NCBI GenBank assembly: GCA_013824905.1
Contig: PNOO01000016.1
Location: forward strand, 1 to 19,582
Reading direction: 5' to 3'
Length of the DNA: 19,582 bases
From: Syntrophus sp. (in: bacteria)
GTDB taxonomy: Bacteria; Desulfobacterota; Syntrophia; Syntrophales; UBA5619
The notes under the pieces are model-generated. The model was not told the DNA's origin, searched no databases, and saw only the letters and a list, made by a program, of their open reading frames with translations. A program made the position numbers and the translations under genes. Each line of letters begins with the position of its first letter. Within the stretch, counting starts at the first letter, position 1. Shown piece after piece: positions 1 to 6,566 of the stretch.

Positions 1-193
1 CCGCTTTCTCTCGGAAAACCCGAGACATCCAAGCCTTCGGACACACGAGTTTACAAGCATCAAAGGACCGGAGGGAGAAAAGGTCTTTGAGGCCTACGCC
101 GAGCAGTCCACACCGGCAGCCTATCGGGTCTTCTGGTATTACGGACCGGATGAGAACCAGATTACGGTCATCGCCATCACACCGCATCCATAA
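1..193 (+). CDS. RelE/ParE-like toxin, 3' end (partial)
   Basis: The reading frame starting at base 2 is open from the window edge to the TAA at 191-193 and gives 63 residues of a C-terminus. Segments such as NPRHPSLRTHEF, VFEAYAEQSTPAAYRVFWYY and ITVIAITPHP match the pattern of small RelE/ParE-superfamily toxins of type II toxin-antitoxin systems, which usually act as ribosome-dependent mRNA endonucleases or gyrase poisons. The start codon and any antitoxin partner lie outside the window, so the exact family and whether the system is intact cannot be judged. A degenerate family A repeat begins 18 bases after the stop codon. Family assignment is by recognition of sequence pattern only. Confidence 0.6.
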   Translation, partial: RFLSENPRHPSLRTHEFTSIKGPEGEKVFEAYAEQSTPAAYRVFWYYGPDENQITVIAITPHP

Positions 194-210
194 ATAGATA
201 AATAATAAGA

Positions 211-233
211 AAATAGGGATAGATACCTATTTA
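211..233 (+). repeat. REP family A copy, degenerate
   Basis: AAATAGG and CCTATTT form seven-base arms around a loop reading GATAGATA. It matches the family A copy at 538-561 except for C to T in the loop (GATAG for GACAG) and a shortened T tail. It lies on the same strand as the copy at 538, so the two directly repeated copies bracket the SWIM fragment. Confidence 0.75.
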
Positions 234-277
234 TCCCCTATCCCAATGAGTCCAAAAAATTTGACCAACTTGAACAG

Positions 278-586
278 GTGAAGCTCCCCGATCTGGAGAA
301 ATGGGCGGGGAGCGTGATCTACAAACGAGGAGACGCCTATCACCGGTCGGGCCAGGTGGAAAAACCCGCCATGACCGCGGATGGCGCCCTGATTGCGTGG
401 GTATTCGGATCGGAAAAATACGCCACAATGGTTGAGGTCGAAAATGGCGCTCTAAGTTCCATTTGTACGTGTCCCTACGACGATCTTCCCCCCTGCAAGC
501 ACGCTGTTGCCCTTCTCCTGGCATATCTGAATTTTTTAAATAGGGACAGATACCTATTTTTCATTGACACCCTGTATTTTACCTGA
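278..586 (+). CDS. SWIM zinc-finger protein fragment
   Basis: This encodes 102 residues from a GTG start. The motif CTCPYDDLPPCKH at residues 63-75 is a CxC-x7-CxH SWIM zinc-binding signature, normally a DNA- or protein-binding module in larger proteins. The last ~15 residues (NRDRYLFFIDTLYFT) are encoded by the family A repeat at 538-561 and the sequence after it, so the natural 3' part has been replaced. The frame is also open upstream as far as the repeat at 211 (no stop between 209 and 278), where the same NRDRYLF peptide would be read. No convincing ribosome-binding site is visible. I read it as a gene remnant trapped between two repeats. It could still be expressed as a small protein. 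Confidence 0.6.
   Translation: MKLPDLEKWAGSVIYKRGDAYHRSGQVEKPAMTADGALIAWVFGSEKYATMVEVENGALSSICTCPYDDLPPCKHAVALLLAYLNFLNRDRYLFFIDTLYFT
538..561 (+). repeat. REP family A copy, left flank of RAYT1
   Basis: This is the best family A copy: arms AAATAGG and CCTATTT around the loop GACAGATA, followed by extra T. It forms an inverted pair with the copy at 1262-1287 across the RAYT1 gene, the usual arrangement of a RAYT with its flanking REP hairpins. It also supplies codons near the end of the SWIM fragment. Confidence 0.85.
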
Positions 587-593
587 GTATAGT
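564..593 (+). promoter_or_regulatory. Sigma70-like promoter of RAYT1
   Basis: TTGACA at 564-569 is followed after 18 bases by TATAGT at 588-593. A transcript would begin near 599-601, practically on the ATG at 601, so the mRNA would be leaderless or nearly so. This agrees with the absence of a Shine-Dalgarno sequence ahead of RAYT1. The promoter overlaps the last codons of the SWIM fragment. Confidence 0.55.
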
Positions 594-600
594 CCTAGTC

Positions 601-1269
601 ATGCCAAGGATATCCCGAGCCATAGCCGTAGGTTACCCTCATCATATCACGCAACGGGGAAATTATCGGCAAACGGTCTTTGCCGAAGCCGATGATTACG
701 CTCAATACCTGGATTTACTCGCTCAACATGCCCCCCAATGCGATTTAGAGATCTGGGCATACTGTCTCATGCCGAACCATGTCCACCTTGTCGGTGTCCC
801 TCAACAACAGGATTCGCTTTCGCGAACTTTTCATACCGTCCATATGCAGTATGCCCGATATTTCAACAACAAGAAGAATGCAGTCGGCCATCTTTGGCAG
901 GGACGTTTCTTCTCCTGCGCCTTGGATGAGCGGCATCTTTATGCGGCGGTTCGGTACGTGGAACAGAACCCGGTTCGCAGCGGCCTCGTATCATCGCCGG
1001 AGGATTATCCGTGGTCGAGCGCGAAAGGTCATATCACTGGGAACAAGGATCCGGTGCTGTCTGGTCGGTGTTTTCTTATGGAAACCGTGGGGGATTGGCG
1101 GCAATATCTTATGACGGAACAAGATCTTGAAGCGGAAAGCGCTGTAATCAAAGCGTCATTAACCGGCCGTCCCTGCGGTGGTTCAGTATTCATCAAAGAG
1201 ATGGAGGGGCGTCTCGGTCGTAAATTGACGCCTCAACGACGGGGTCGACCTCCGAAATCACAAAAATAG
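601..1269 (+). CDS. REP-associated tyrosine transposase RAYT1
   Basis: This 222-residue protein belongs to the Y1/IS200-like HUH transposase superfamily, RAYT branch (single-strand DNA nucleases that recognise REP hairpins). The sequence shows the N-terminal PHHITQRGN block at 13-21, the HUH motif HVH at 60-62 inside CLMPNHVHL, GHLWQGRFF at 96-104, and the helix RHLYAAVRYVEQNPVRSGL with Tyr114 (or Tyr119) as candidate nucleophile. The C-terminus RRGRPPKSQK is basic and AT-hook-like. Length is normal for the family. The TAG stop at 1267-1269 lies inside the right-hand family A repeat. It is closely similar to RAYT2 (3958-4644) but diverges in the middle and the C-terminal third. By its flanking inverted repeats its substrate should be family A. 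Confidence 0.92.
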   Translation: MPRISRAIAVGYPHHITQRGNYRQTVFAEADDYAQYLDLLAQHAPQCDLEIWAYCLMPNHVHLVGVPQQQDSLSRTFHTVHMQYARYFNNKKNAVGHLWQGRFFSCALDERHLYAAVRYVEQNPVRSGLVSSPEDYPWSSAKGHITGNKDPVLSGRCFLMETVGDWRQYLMTEQDLEAESAVIKASLTGRPCGGSVFIKEMEGRLGRKLTPQRRGRPPKSQK

Positions 1270-1287
1270 GTATCTGTCCCTCTTTTA
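1262..1287 (-). repeat. REP family A copy, right flank of RAYT1
   Basis: This copy is inverted relative to 538-561. On the plus strand it reads AAAAATAGG, then TATCTGTC, then CCTCTTTTA, so one arm carries a C in the T run. It contains the RAYT1 stop codon and ends one base before the ATG of the downstream ligase/polymerase gene. Confidence 0.85.
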
Positions 1288-1288
1288 T

Positions 1289-3520
1289 ATGGAAAAGATT
1301 GCTTTTATCCTTTATCTCGGCGGCATGATCTTCGGCGTCCTGTTCTTCGGGGCGATCCATCCCTGGGTGTACACGCTCGTCTTTCTGGCGGTGATCGTGG
1401 CAAGCCTGCTCCTGATCCGGGGAGACCTGATTAAAGCGACGCCCCCCATGCAGACCCATCCTCACCCTCAAGCGAATGGCCGACCGGCGGCCGGTAAACG
1501 CGGTGACGGGGGGACGGGGGCGTCCCCCCTGCTTTTTTTGAGGTGGGTCAAGTCGGACCTGAGTCCCCTATTCTTCTGCTTTCTGGCCTTCCTCTGCCTC
1601 CAGATGATCCCCCTGCCGCAGGGGCTTCTCCTGCTCATCTCACCGGAGTCGAAGATCAGCGGGGACATGTCCCTGCCGGCGGCATCCGTCCTGGGTGGCG
1701 CCTCCCTCAAGGAACACTGGTACACACTCGCCCCTTACCTCTACCCGGTCCGGATGTCGCTCATCCGCTGGGTGGTCTACGGCCTCCTCCTCTTCGGCCT
1801 CACGCGCTGCCTGAACTCCCGGCAGCGGATCGAGACGGCCGTCATCGCCATCCTGATCCTTGGGGTCTTCGATACCCTCTACGGGATCACGCAGACCTAT
1901 TCGGGCCATAGCCACGTCTGGTGGTACAAGCTCAGGGATTTCAAGGACGTCAGCGGGACGTACCTCAACCGGAACCACTTCGCGGGGCTCATGGAGATGG
2001 GAATCGCCCTGGCCGTCGCTTATGCGGCGGCGCTGGGGGACCGGGACGAAGGGAGGAGGCGGGACGGGGCGGGGCGCCGGAAGCGCCCCTTCAAGAAACG
2101 GTTCCTGGAGTTCTTTTCCGAGGGGCGCAAGGACATCCGGCGGGTCCTGGTCGTTTTTGCCGGGGGGGTCATGGGGCTCGGCCTGATCCTCTCCGCGTCG
2201 CGGGGCGGAATTGTCGCCACGGCGGCCGCCCTGTTTTTGATGGGGCTCATGTTCGTCTTCAGACGGGACCAGCGGCGCAAGGGGCGGATCATCCTCGTCC
2301 TGTGCGGGATCGCGCTGTTCTACGGCCTCTACGCAGGGCTCGATTACACCATCGGGCGGTTCGAGCTGTTCGATCAGGACATGAAGAGCCGCAACATCAT
2401 GGCCGAACGGACGATCGAGGTCTTCCGGGATTACAGGGTTGCCGGCGTCGGCCTGGGCAACTTCCGCCATATCTCCGGACGTTTTCAGGACGCCGTCCAT
2501 AAGGACCTCTACATCGACTACGCCCACAACGACTATGCGCAGTTCCTGGCCGAAGCGGGAATCATCGGCGCGATCCTGCTGATCGGCGGGATGGGGTTCT
2601 ACGTGGTGCGGACCTTCCGGCTATGGCGGGGGAGGAGCGACCCCTTCGCGGTCTGCCTGGGGATCGCCCCGTTCGGGGCACTCCTTGCGCTCGCGCTCCA
2701 TTCGTGGTCCGACTTCAACCTCCACCGGCCGGCGAACATGATGCTCCTGATCGCGATCATCGCCATCGGGAATGCGGCGCTCCGGCTGGAGGGGCGCCGT
2801 CAGGAGAGACTTCGTCAGGAAGAGCGCCTGATCCCCCTGCGGTGGCGGGGATTTGCCCTTCTGGCCTGCGGGGTGGGGCTGATCCTCTGGGCAGGCCTAT
2901 GGACGATCCGCCATTTCATCGCCGAGAGCCATTGCAACACGGGGATCAACATCACTCTGAACCTGGACGAGAACCCGCCCGCCGCCGAGGCCCGCTTGGC
3001 GATGGCCTGGGATCCCGGAAACGCCGGCTACCCGTACAAGCTCGCGTCGGCGATGATGAACGAGCGGGACAGGCTCATGCAGCAGCACGAACCGGACACG
3101 GAGGGATGGCGGCGCTCGCACGAGCCGATCATCGCGCTTCTGGAGCGGGCGGTCCGCCTGAACCCGCTGAACGCGGATTACCACGTCCGCCTGGGGTGGG
3201 AGTACTCCTACCTCTGGGACCGACCTGATCACCTGACCCGGTGGCTCCCCGCGGGGGACCTCTGTCTGGTGCGGGCGGCGTGGTTCGCAGGAAGCTGGCC
3301 GCAGAACCCGAAGCTCCATTACGACATGGGGAACTACTGGGCGATGCGCGCCAAGACGCTGGGGCCGGAGAGCCCGAAAAGCAATGTCGCCTGGATCAAG
3401 GCGGTGTGGCATTACCGCAAGGGGCTGGAGTTGGAGAAGAAAAAGAAGCTCCCCGATTACATCCAGGCCTACATCCGGAATTTCTTCACCGACGAGGCCC
3501 ACCTCCAGTACCTCCCCTGA
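1289..3520 (+). CDS. O-antigen ligase/polymerase family membrane protein
   Basis: This 743-residue protein has about ten or more hydrophobic helices in residues 1-560. It shows the Wzy_C/WaaL-family signatures GTYLNRNHFAG (about 223-233), GVGLGNF (about 386-392) and YAHNDYAQFLAEAG (about 410-423). The hydrophilic part after about residue 560 resembles TPR-like tails of exopolysaccharide-linked members. It would act at the periplasmic face of the inner membrane to polymerise or ligate lipid-linked glycans. The ATG at 1289 sits directly after the RAYT1 right repeat and no Shine-Dalgarno is visible, so the native leader may have been displaced. ATG 1326 is an alternative start. The TGA at 3518-3520 abuts a family B repeat. 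A GC-rich hairpin followed by T7 lies within codons at 1508-1539, in a loop between membrane segments. Polymerase versus ligase cannot be settled from sequence. Confidence 0.85.
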   Translation: MEKIAFILYLGGMIFGVLFFGAIHPWVYTLVFLAVIVASLLLIRGDLIKATPPMQTHPHPQANGRPAAGKRGDGGTGASPLLFLRWVKSDLSPLFFCFLAFLCLQMIPLPQGLLLLISPESKISGDMSLPAASVLGGASLKEHWYTLAPYLYPVRMSLIRWVVYGLLLFGLTRCLNSRQRIETAVIAILILGVFDTLYGITQTYSGHSHVWWYKLRDFKDVSGTYLNRNHFAGLMEMGIALAVAYAAALGDRDEGRRRDGAGRRKRPFKKRFLEFFSEGRKDIRRVLVVFAGGVMGLGLILSASRGGIVATAAALFLMGLMFVFRRDQRRKGRIILVLCGIALFYGLYAGLDYTIGRFELFDQDMKSRNIMAERTIEVFRDYRVAGVGLGNFRHISGRFQDAVHKDLYIDYAHNDYAQFLAEAGIIGAILLIGGMGFYVVRTFRLWRGRSDPFAVCLGIAPFGALLALALHSWSDFNLHRPANMMLLIAIIAIGNAALRLEGRRQERLRQEERLIPLRWRGFALLACGVGLILWAGLWTIRHFIAESHCNTGINITLNLDENPPAAEARLAMAWDPGNAGYPYKLASAMMNERDRLMQQHEPDTEGWRRSHEPIIALLERAVRLNPLNADYHVRLGWEYSYLWDRPDHLTRWLPAGDLCLVRAAWFAGSWPQNPKLHYDMGNYWAMRAKTLGPESPKSNVAWIKAVWHYRKGLELEKKKKLPDYIQAYIRNFFTDEAHLQYLP
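1508..1539 (+). repeat. GC-rich hairpin plus T7 inside the ligase/polymerase gene
   Basis: Nine-base perfect arms (GGGGGGACG at 1508-1516 and its complement at 1521-1529) enclose a GGGG loop and are followed by TGC and seven T. It looks like an intrinsic terminator placed within a coding sequence and resembles the layout of the RAYT2 downstream hairpin. It encodes GDGGTGASPLLFL in a hydrophilic, low-conservation loop, which suggests an insertion of a third palindromic repeat type. Confidence 0.6.
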
Positions 3521-3545
3521 AAAATAGGGACAGCGCCCATTTTTT
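3520..3545 (+). repeat. REP family B copy between ligase gene and Cys-rich gene
   Basis: This is a full family B core: AAAAAT, a bulged A, GGG, loop ACAGCG, CCC, ATTTTT. It starts on the last base of the ligase/polymerase stop codon. It is in the same orientation as the copy at 3901, so the two are direct repeats flanking the Cys-rich gene. Confidence 0.88.
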
Positions 3546-3564
3546 ACATCTTTCGATACGGGAT

Positions 3565-3888
3565 ATGAGCAGCGCCGTAAAACATCTTTTCGTCGCAGCG
3601 ATGGCAGGCATTCTTTTCAGCGCCTTTCCCGCAGTGTCCGGCGGTGCGGAATTCAGCTGCGAGGACGGGGCAGGCGGGGAGGTGAAGTGCATCCTCCAAA
3701 GGGACAACGAGATGACAAGGGCATCCTGCGAAAGGGGATCCCTGTTCGGCACGCAATGGGTCTGCAGCGTTTTTCCCGAGTTAGACGCCGCGTTGTGCCG
3801 AAGCCGAGACTTCGGCCAGCGGATGCTAAAGCAGAGCGAATATCAAGACGATCGTATCTTGTGCACCAGCCTCTGTTTCTGTCCCTGA
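3565..3888 (+). CDS. Small secreted cysteine-rich protein
   Basis: This 107-residue protein has a clear N-terminal signal sequence (basic MSSAVKH, hydrophobic LFVAAMAGILFSAFPAVSG, cleavage likely near GGA). Eight cysteines follow in the mature part, which suggests disulfides in the periplasm or outside the cell. I do not recognise a family. The ORF can be extended upstream in frame within the ligase gene, but the signal peptide supports the ATG at 3565. The gene sits between two directly repeated family B copies, and its terminal codons (CTGTCCC then TGA) form one arm of an inverted repeat with the next copy. Only a weak ribosome-binding site is visible. It may be a passenger of the RAYT2 neighbourhood or an ordinary small gene. 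Confidence 0.55.
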   Translation: MSSAVKHLFVAAMAGILFSAFPAVSGGAEFSCEDGAGGEVKCILQRDNEMTRASCERGSLFGTQWVCSVFPELDAALCRSRDFGQRMLKQSEYQDDRILCTSLCFCP

Positions 3889-3912
3889 ATAATTAGCAAT
3901 AATTAGGGACAG
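3879..3912. repeat. Inverted repeat at the end of the Cys-rich gene
   Basis: CTGTCCCT at 3879-3886 and AGGGACAG at 3905-3912 are perfect eight-base inverted arms with an 18-base AT-rich spacer that itself contains ATAATTA twice. The left arm resembles half of a REP element in reverse orientation and carries the stop codon. It may be a remnant of a head-to-head repeat pair or a weak terminator. Confidence 0.5.
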
Positions 3913-3924
3913 CGCCCATTTTTC
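3901..3924 (+). repeat. REP family B copy, left flank of RAYT2
   Basis: The core TAGGGACAGCGCCCAT is intact, and the 5' arm is AATT rather than AAAAA. It forms an inverted pair with 4688-4713 across RAYT2, mirroring the RAYT1 arrangement with a different loop sequence. Confidence 0.88.
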
Positions 3925-3957
3925 TTTTTCCCATTTTAACTTCGAGCGTATCAATCC

Positions 3958-4644
3958 ATGCCCAGATTACCACGCGCCATTGCCGTCGGTTACCCCCACC
4001 ACATCACACAGCGGGGGAATCACCGGGAAGCCGTCTTCACCGAACCGGGCGATTATAGCCGTTATCTGAATTGGCTTGCACAATATGCAGAGAAATACAG
4101 CTTCGATGTCTGGGCTTACTGCCTGATGCCGAACCATGTCCACCTGGTCGGCGTACCGGGAAACGACGGCTCCCTGGCGCGGACCTTCAATACCGTCCAT
4201 ATGAAATACGCACAGCACCACAACCGAAAGAGCGGTAAAACCGGCCACCTGTGGCAGGGGCGATTTTTTTCTTGTGTCTTGGATGAACGCTATGTCTACG
4301 CAGCGATCCGTTATGTGGAGATGAATCCGGTCCGCAGTGGCCTCTGCGGATGTCCCGAGGACTATCTTTGGTCGAGTGCGAGGCTGCATATTGCCGGGAT
4401 ACGGACCTCTCCCCTCTCCGGCCGGTGTTATCTGACGGATACAGTCCGGGACTGGCGGGAATATCTATCGTCGGAAAGATCGGACCGGGCGAGCCGGGAT
4501 GCGGTCGTCAAGGCTACAAAGAGCGGCCATCCTTGCGGGTCGGAGGATTTCGTCAGGCGGATAGAAGGGATTCTGGGGCGCAGATTCGCGACCCGTCCCA
4601 GGGGAAGGCCCCGCAAGAAAAACGGGACGGAGGAATCACTCTGA
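3958..4644 (+). CDS. REP-associated tyrosine transposase RAYT2
   Basis: This 228-residue RAYT has the same block order as RAYT1: PHHITQRGN at 13-21, HUH motif HVH at 60-62, GHLWQGRFF at 96-104, and RYVYAAIRYVEMNPVRSGL with Tyr114 (or Tyr119) as candidate catalytic tyrosine. The tail RPRGRPRKKNGTEESL is basic and AT-hook-like. The N-terminal two thirds are very close to RAYT1, while residues 43-52, 68-95 and the C-terminal part differ more. These differences are candidates for the change in repeat recognition. The gene is flanked by an inverted pair of family B repeats, and nine family B copies lie within about 5 kb. No strong Shine-Dalgarno is present. Function as a REP-processing HUH nuclease is inferred from family and context. 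Confidence 0.92.
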   Translation: MPRLPRAIAVGYPHHITQRGNHREAVFTEPGDYSRYLNWLAQYAEKYSFDVWAYCLMPNHVHLVGVPGNDGSLARTFNTVHMKYAQHHNRKSGKTGHLWQGRFFSCVLDERYVYAAIRYVEMNPVRSGLCGCPEDYLWSSARLHIAGIRTSPLSGRCYLTDTVRDWREYLSSERSDRASRDAVVKATKSGHPCGSEDFVRRIEGILGRRFATRPRGRPRKKNGTEESL

Positions 4645-4676
4645 CCGTTTTTCGAAATGCAGAAGAGAAGAATCGG

Positions 4677-4713
4677 GGGACAGCGAGAAATTGGGCGCTG
4701 TCCCTATTTTTTT
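4677..4713 (+). terminator. Rho-independent terminator of RAYT2 made from repeat B
   Basis: GGGACAGCG at 4677-4685 pairs perfectly with CGCTGTCCC at 4696-4704 across a ten-base loop. TA and a run of seven T follow, an excellent intrinsic terminator on the plus strand 32 bases after the RAYT2 stop. The 3' arm and T run belong to a family B copy, while the 5' arm is an extra half-repeat. It also marks the convergent end of the minus-strand glycosyltransferase gene. Confidence 0.75.
4688..4713 (-). repeat. REP family B copy, right flank of RAYT2
   Basis: This is the core in inverted orientation, with AAATT as 5' flank and seven T as tail. It supplies the TAG stop codon (plus-strand CTA at 4704-4706) of the minus-strand membrane glycosyltransferase gene. 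Confidence 0.88.
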
Positions 4714-6566
4714 GTCATGCGGTAGAGACCGTACTCGTTGGACTGCTCGCGGGCCGTCACCACCGGTTCGAGGTTGTAGCGTGTCCGGATCCCGTCGCAG
4801 AGCAACCGGTTACTGTCGTTGAACGTACTGCACCAGTAACTCCGGTGGAAATAGACGTGGCCGTCGTACCGGGTCATCAGGTCCCGGATGATGTCGGGAT
4901 TGTTGATGCCGGCGTGGGTCTGGATCGCGTTTTGCCCCCAGAGGAGAAACATCGTCGGGACATGGGTCAGAACGATGGAACGGTTCGGAATCCGCTTGGT
5001 GAATTCACGGGCGTGGTTGTGGTCGTACCGGGCGCCCCACGCCTCCTGGCCGACCAGGCGGATCAGGGGGATAAACTTCAGCCAGGAGAAGACAAGGACC
5101 AGGACGAGCAGGGCGGCAACTGGCAGGCGGGGCGACGTCCCTGCGAAACTGGAGAAAATGGGAGCTGTCCCTATTTTTCTCAGGATGGCTTCCCCCCCGA
5201 TGCCCGCCAGCACTGCGAGGGGCATGAAGGACAGGAGCGCGAACCGGACATCGGCGCCGTACCGGTAGCTCCCCGCATAGAAGAACAGGAAGATCCCCCA
5301 GAAAAGGACGAACCACAGCTGCATCAGCATGACGCCGGCGAAGCCGGACAAACGGGAGTCACGCCCCTGCCTGTAACTGCCGGCCACAAAGCCGATGACG
5401 GTCAGCAATGTAAAGAGGACCGGGAAGGCTCTGTTGTCCAGGTAATAAAGGCTATTTGTCATCAGGTTCTTTGCAAAGAAGGCGAGCGAGAATTTAGCCC
5501 CGTCCGCACCCCAGGAGTGGCCGCTCACCGCCCACAGGTGCCAGAGATGGGGGATGAAAAAGGCGAAGGCGATAAGACCGATCGCCCAGAACTCCCGTGT
5601 CGCGAAGGGGTGGCGCGGAGAAGCAGCTGCGGAACTGGAGAAAATGGGCGCTGTCCCTATTTTTTCGACGGCAAGGGCCGCAAGCGCCCAGAGGCCGATC
5701 AGGGCCGATTCCTGCCGCAGGGTGCAGGCGAAAGGAAGGAGAACCGCCAGCAGGAAAAGGTGCCTCGGGGCCCGTGTCCGGAGCCAGACGAGCGTGCACA
5801 GGACGACGAGCCCCCCGAAGAAGGCGGCCGGGGCCTCCGCCGCGCCGGTGTTCGACCAGATCAGGTTGTGGGGGATGAGGGCAAAGATCAGCGCCGCCAG
5901 GAGGCCCGGAAAATCCCTCTCCGCAATGAGCCGGGTGATGAAAAAGACCAGGATGATCCCGCCCGCATACAGGAGATTGGCGATGTAGAAAAGGAGGGTC
6001 TCGTCGGTCCCGAAGAGCTGGAAGGCCAGACTGACGAGGAAAGGCCAGCCGCTGGGGTCCTTGTTGTACTGAAGCCAGTGGATGAAGTACTCGCCATATT
6101 CAAACGTGGCGTAGTTCGCCATGCCTGTCTGGCCGGTAAGGGCGATGTTTTGCGCCATATTGGCGTAGATGTCCTCGTCGTAGTAGATCCGGTGCGTCTG
6201 CGGGGCGACCTGCGTAACCAGCAAAAGGCCGGCGGCGAGGATCAGCAGAAGGTAGACTCCCGGACAGTTCAGGCGGCGCCGCCAGGATGCCGACGGACGA
6301 TCCGGAAAATTGGGCGCTGTCCCTATTTTTGTGAAGGCAGCGACGATGTCGCGGCGGCACAGGAGAAGGCCGGTGAGGATCAGAAGAAAATCGGCCCACA
6401 AGACCTTGGGGATCCACTGCGTCAGGAGGAGCTCGATCTGCCCCTTCGTCCGGGTCCCCGTGATGTAAAAGAGAAGCCCCGCCAGAAACGCGTAGAGGAA
6501 CAGCATCGCAGGAACGAAAAAGCGGGTTTCAACGATTCTCTGCATGCGTGTTTTCAATGAGCACAT
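4704..6566 (-). CDS. GT-C family (PMT/ArnT-like) membrane glycosyltransferase with three in-frame repeat insertions
   Basis: This 620-residue polytopic protein has many hydrophobic helices and the acidic loop motif IYYDEDIYANMAQNIA near residue 130, typical of GT39/GT83-like enzymes that move sugars from polyprenyl-phosphate donors in the periplasm. It would modify the exported glycan or a lipid. Three family B repeats are read in frame, giving KIGTAPNF at 80-87 and KIGTAPIF at about 302-309 and 464-471. Each falls in a hydrophilic stretch between membrane helices, and none breaks the frame. The stop codon is inside a fourth family B copy. The start overlaps the end of the upstream carbamoyltransferase gene by 38 bases. 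Met8 at 6545 is an alternative start, and the GGAGG directly before ATG 6566 is too close to be a normal ribosome-binding site. Confidence 0.85.
   Translation of the reverse strand: MCSLKTRMQRIVETRFFVPAMLFLYAFLAGLLFYITGTRTKGQIELLLTQWIPKVLWADFLLILTGLLLCRRDIVAAFTKIGTAPNFPDRPSASWRRRLNCPGVYLLLILAAGLLLVTQVAPQTHRIYYDEDIYANMAQNIALTGQTGMANYATFEYGEYFIHWLQYNKDPSGWPFLVSLAFQLFGTDETLLFYIANLLYAGGIILVFFITRLIAERDFPGLLAALIFALIPHNLIWSNTGAAEAPAAFFGGLVVLCTLVWLRTRAPRHLFLLAVLLPFACTLRQESALIGLWALAALAVEKIGTAPIFSSSAAASPRHPFATREFWAIGLIAFAFFIPHLWHLWAVSGHSWGADGAKFSLAFFAKNLMTNSLYYLDNRAFPVLFTLLTVIGFVAGSYRQGRDSRLSGFAGVMLMQLWFVLFWGIFLFFYAGSYRYGADVRFALLSFMPLAVLAGIGGEAILRKIGTAPIFSSFAGTSPRLPVAALLVLVLVFSWLKFIPLIRLVGQEAWGARYDHNHAREFTKRIPNRSIVLTHVPTMFLLWGQNAIQTHAGINNPDIIRDLMTRYDGHVYFHRSYWCSTFNDSNRLLCDGIRTRYNLEPVVTAREQSNEYGLYRMTKK
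5155..5178 (-). repeat. REP family B copy inside membrane glycosyltransferase gene (third in gene order)
   Basis: The core has one change in the loop (GGGAGC for GGGCGC on the plus strand). It encodes KIGTAPIF in the glycosyltransferase frame. Similarity to the copy at 5641 continues through CTGCGAAACTGGAG on one side, so these two share a longer unit. Confidence 0.85.
5641..5665 (-). repeat. REP family B copy inside membrane glycosyltransferase gene (second in gene order)
   Basis: This is a perfect core, read in frame as EKIGTAPIFSS. Its flank CTGCGGAACTGGAG at 5627-5640 matches the flank of the 5155 copy with a single difference. Confidence 0.88.
6306..6330 (-). repeat. REP family B copy inside membrane glycosyltransferase gene (first in gene order)
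   Basis: The core has the AAAATTGGG variant of the 5' flank, so the peptide ends in NF rather than IF (KIGTAPNF, residues 80-87). It lies in the hydrophilic loop after the second hydrophobic region. Confidence 0.88.

Noticed and set aside
4350..6560. 736-residue open frame on the plus strand, antisense to the membrane glycosyltransferase
   Set aside because: It lacks recognisable domains, is highly charged and Pro/Gly/Arg-rich, and overlaps both RAYT2 and a clear membrane-protein gene. It is typical of antisense frames in GC-rich DNA.
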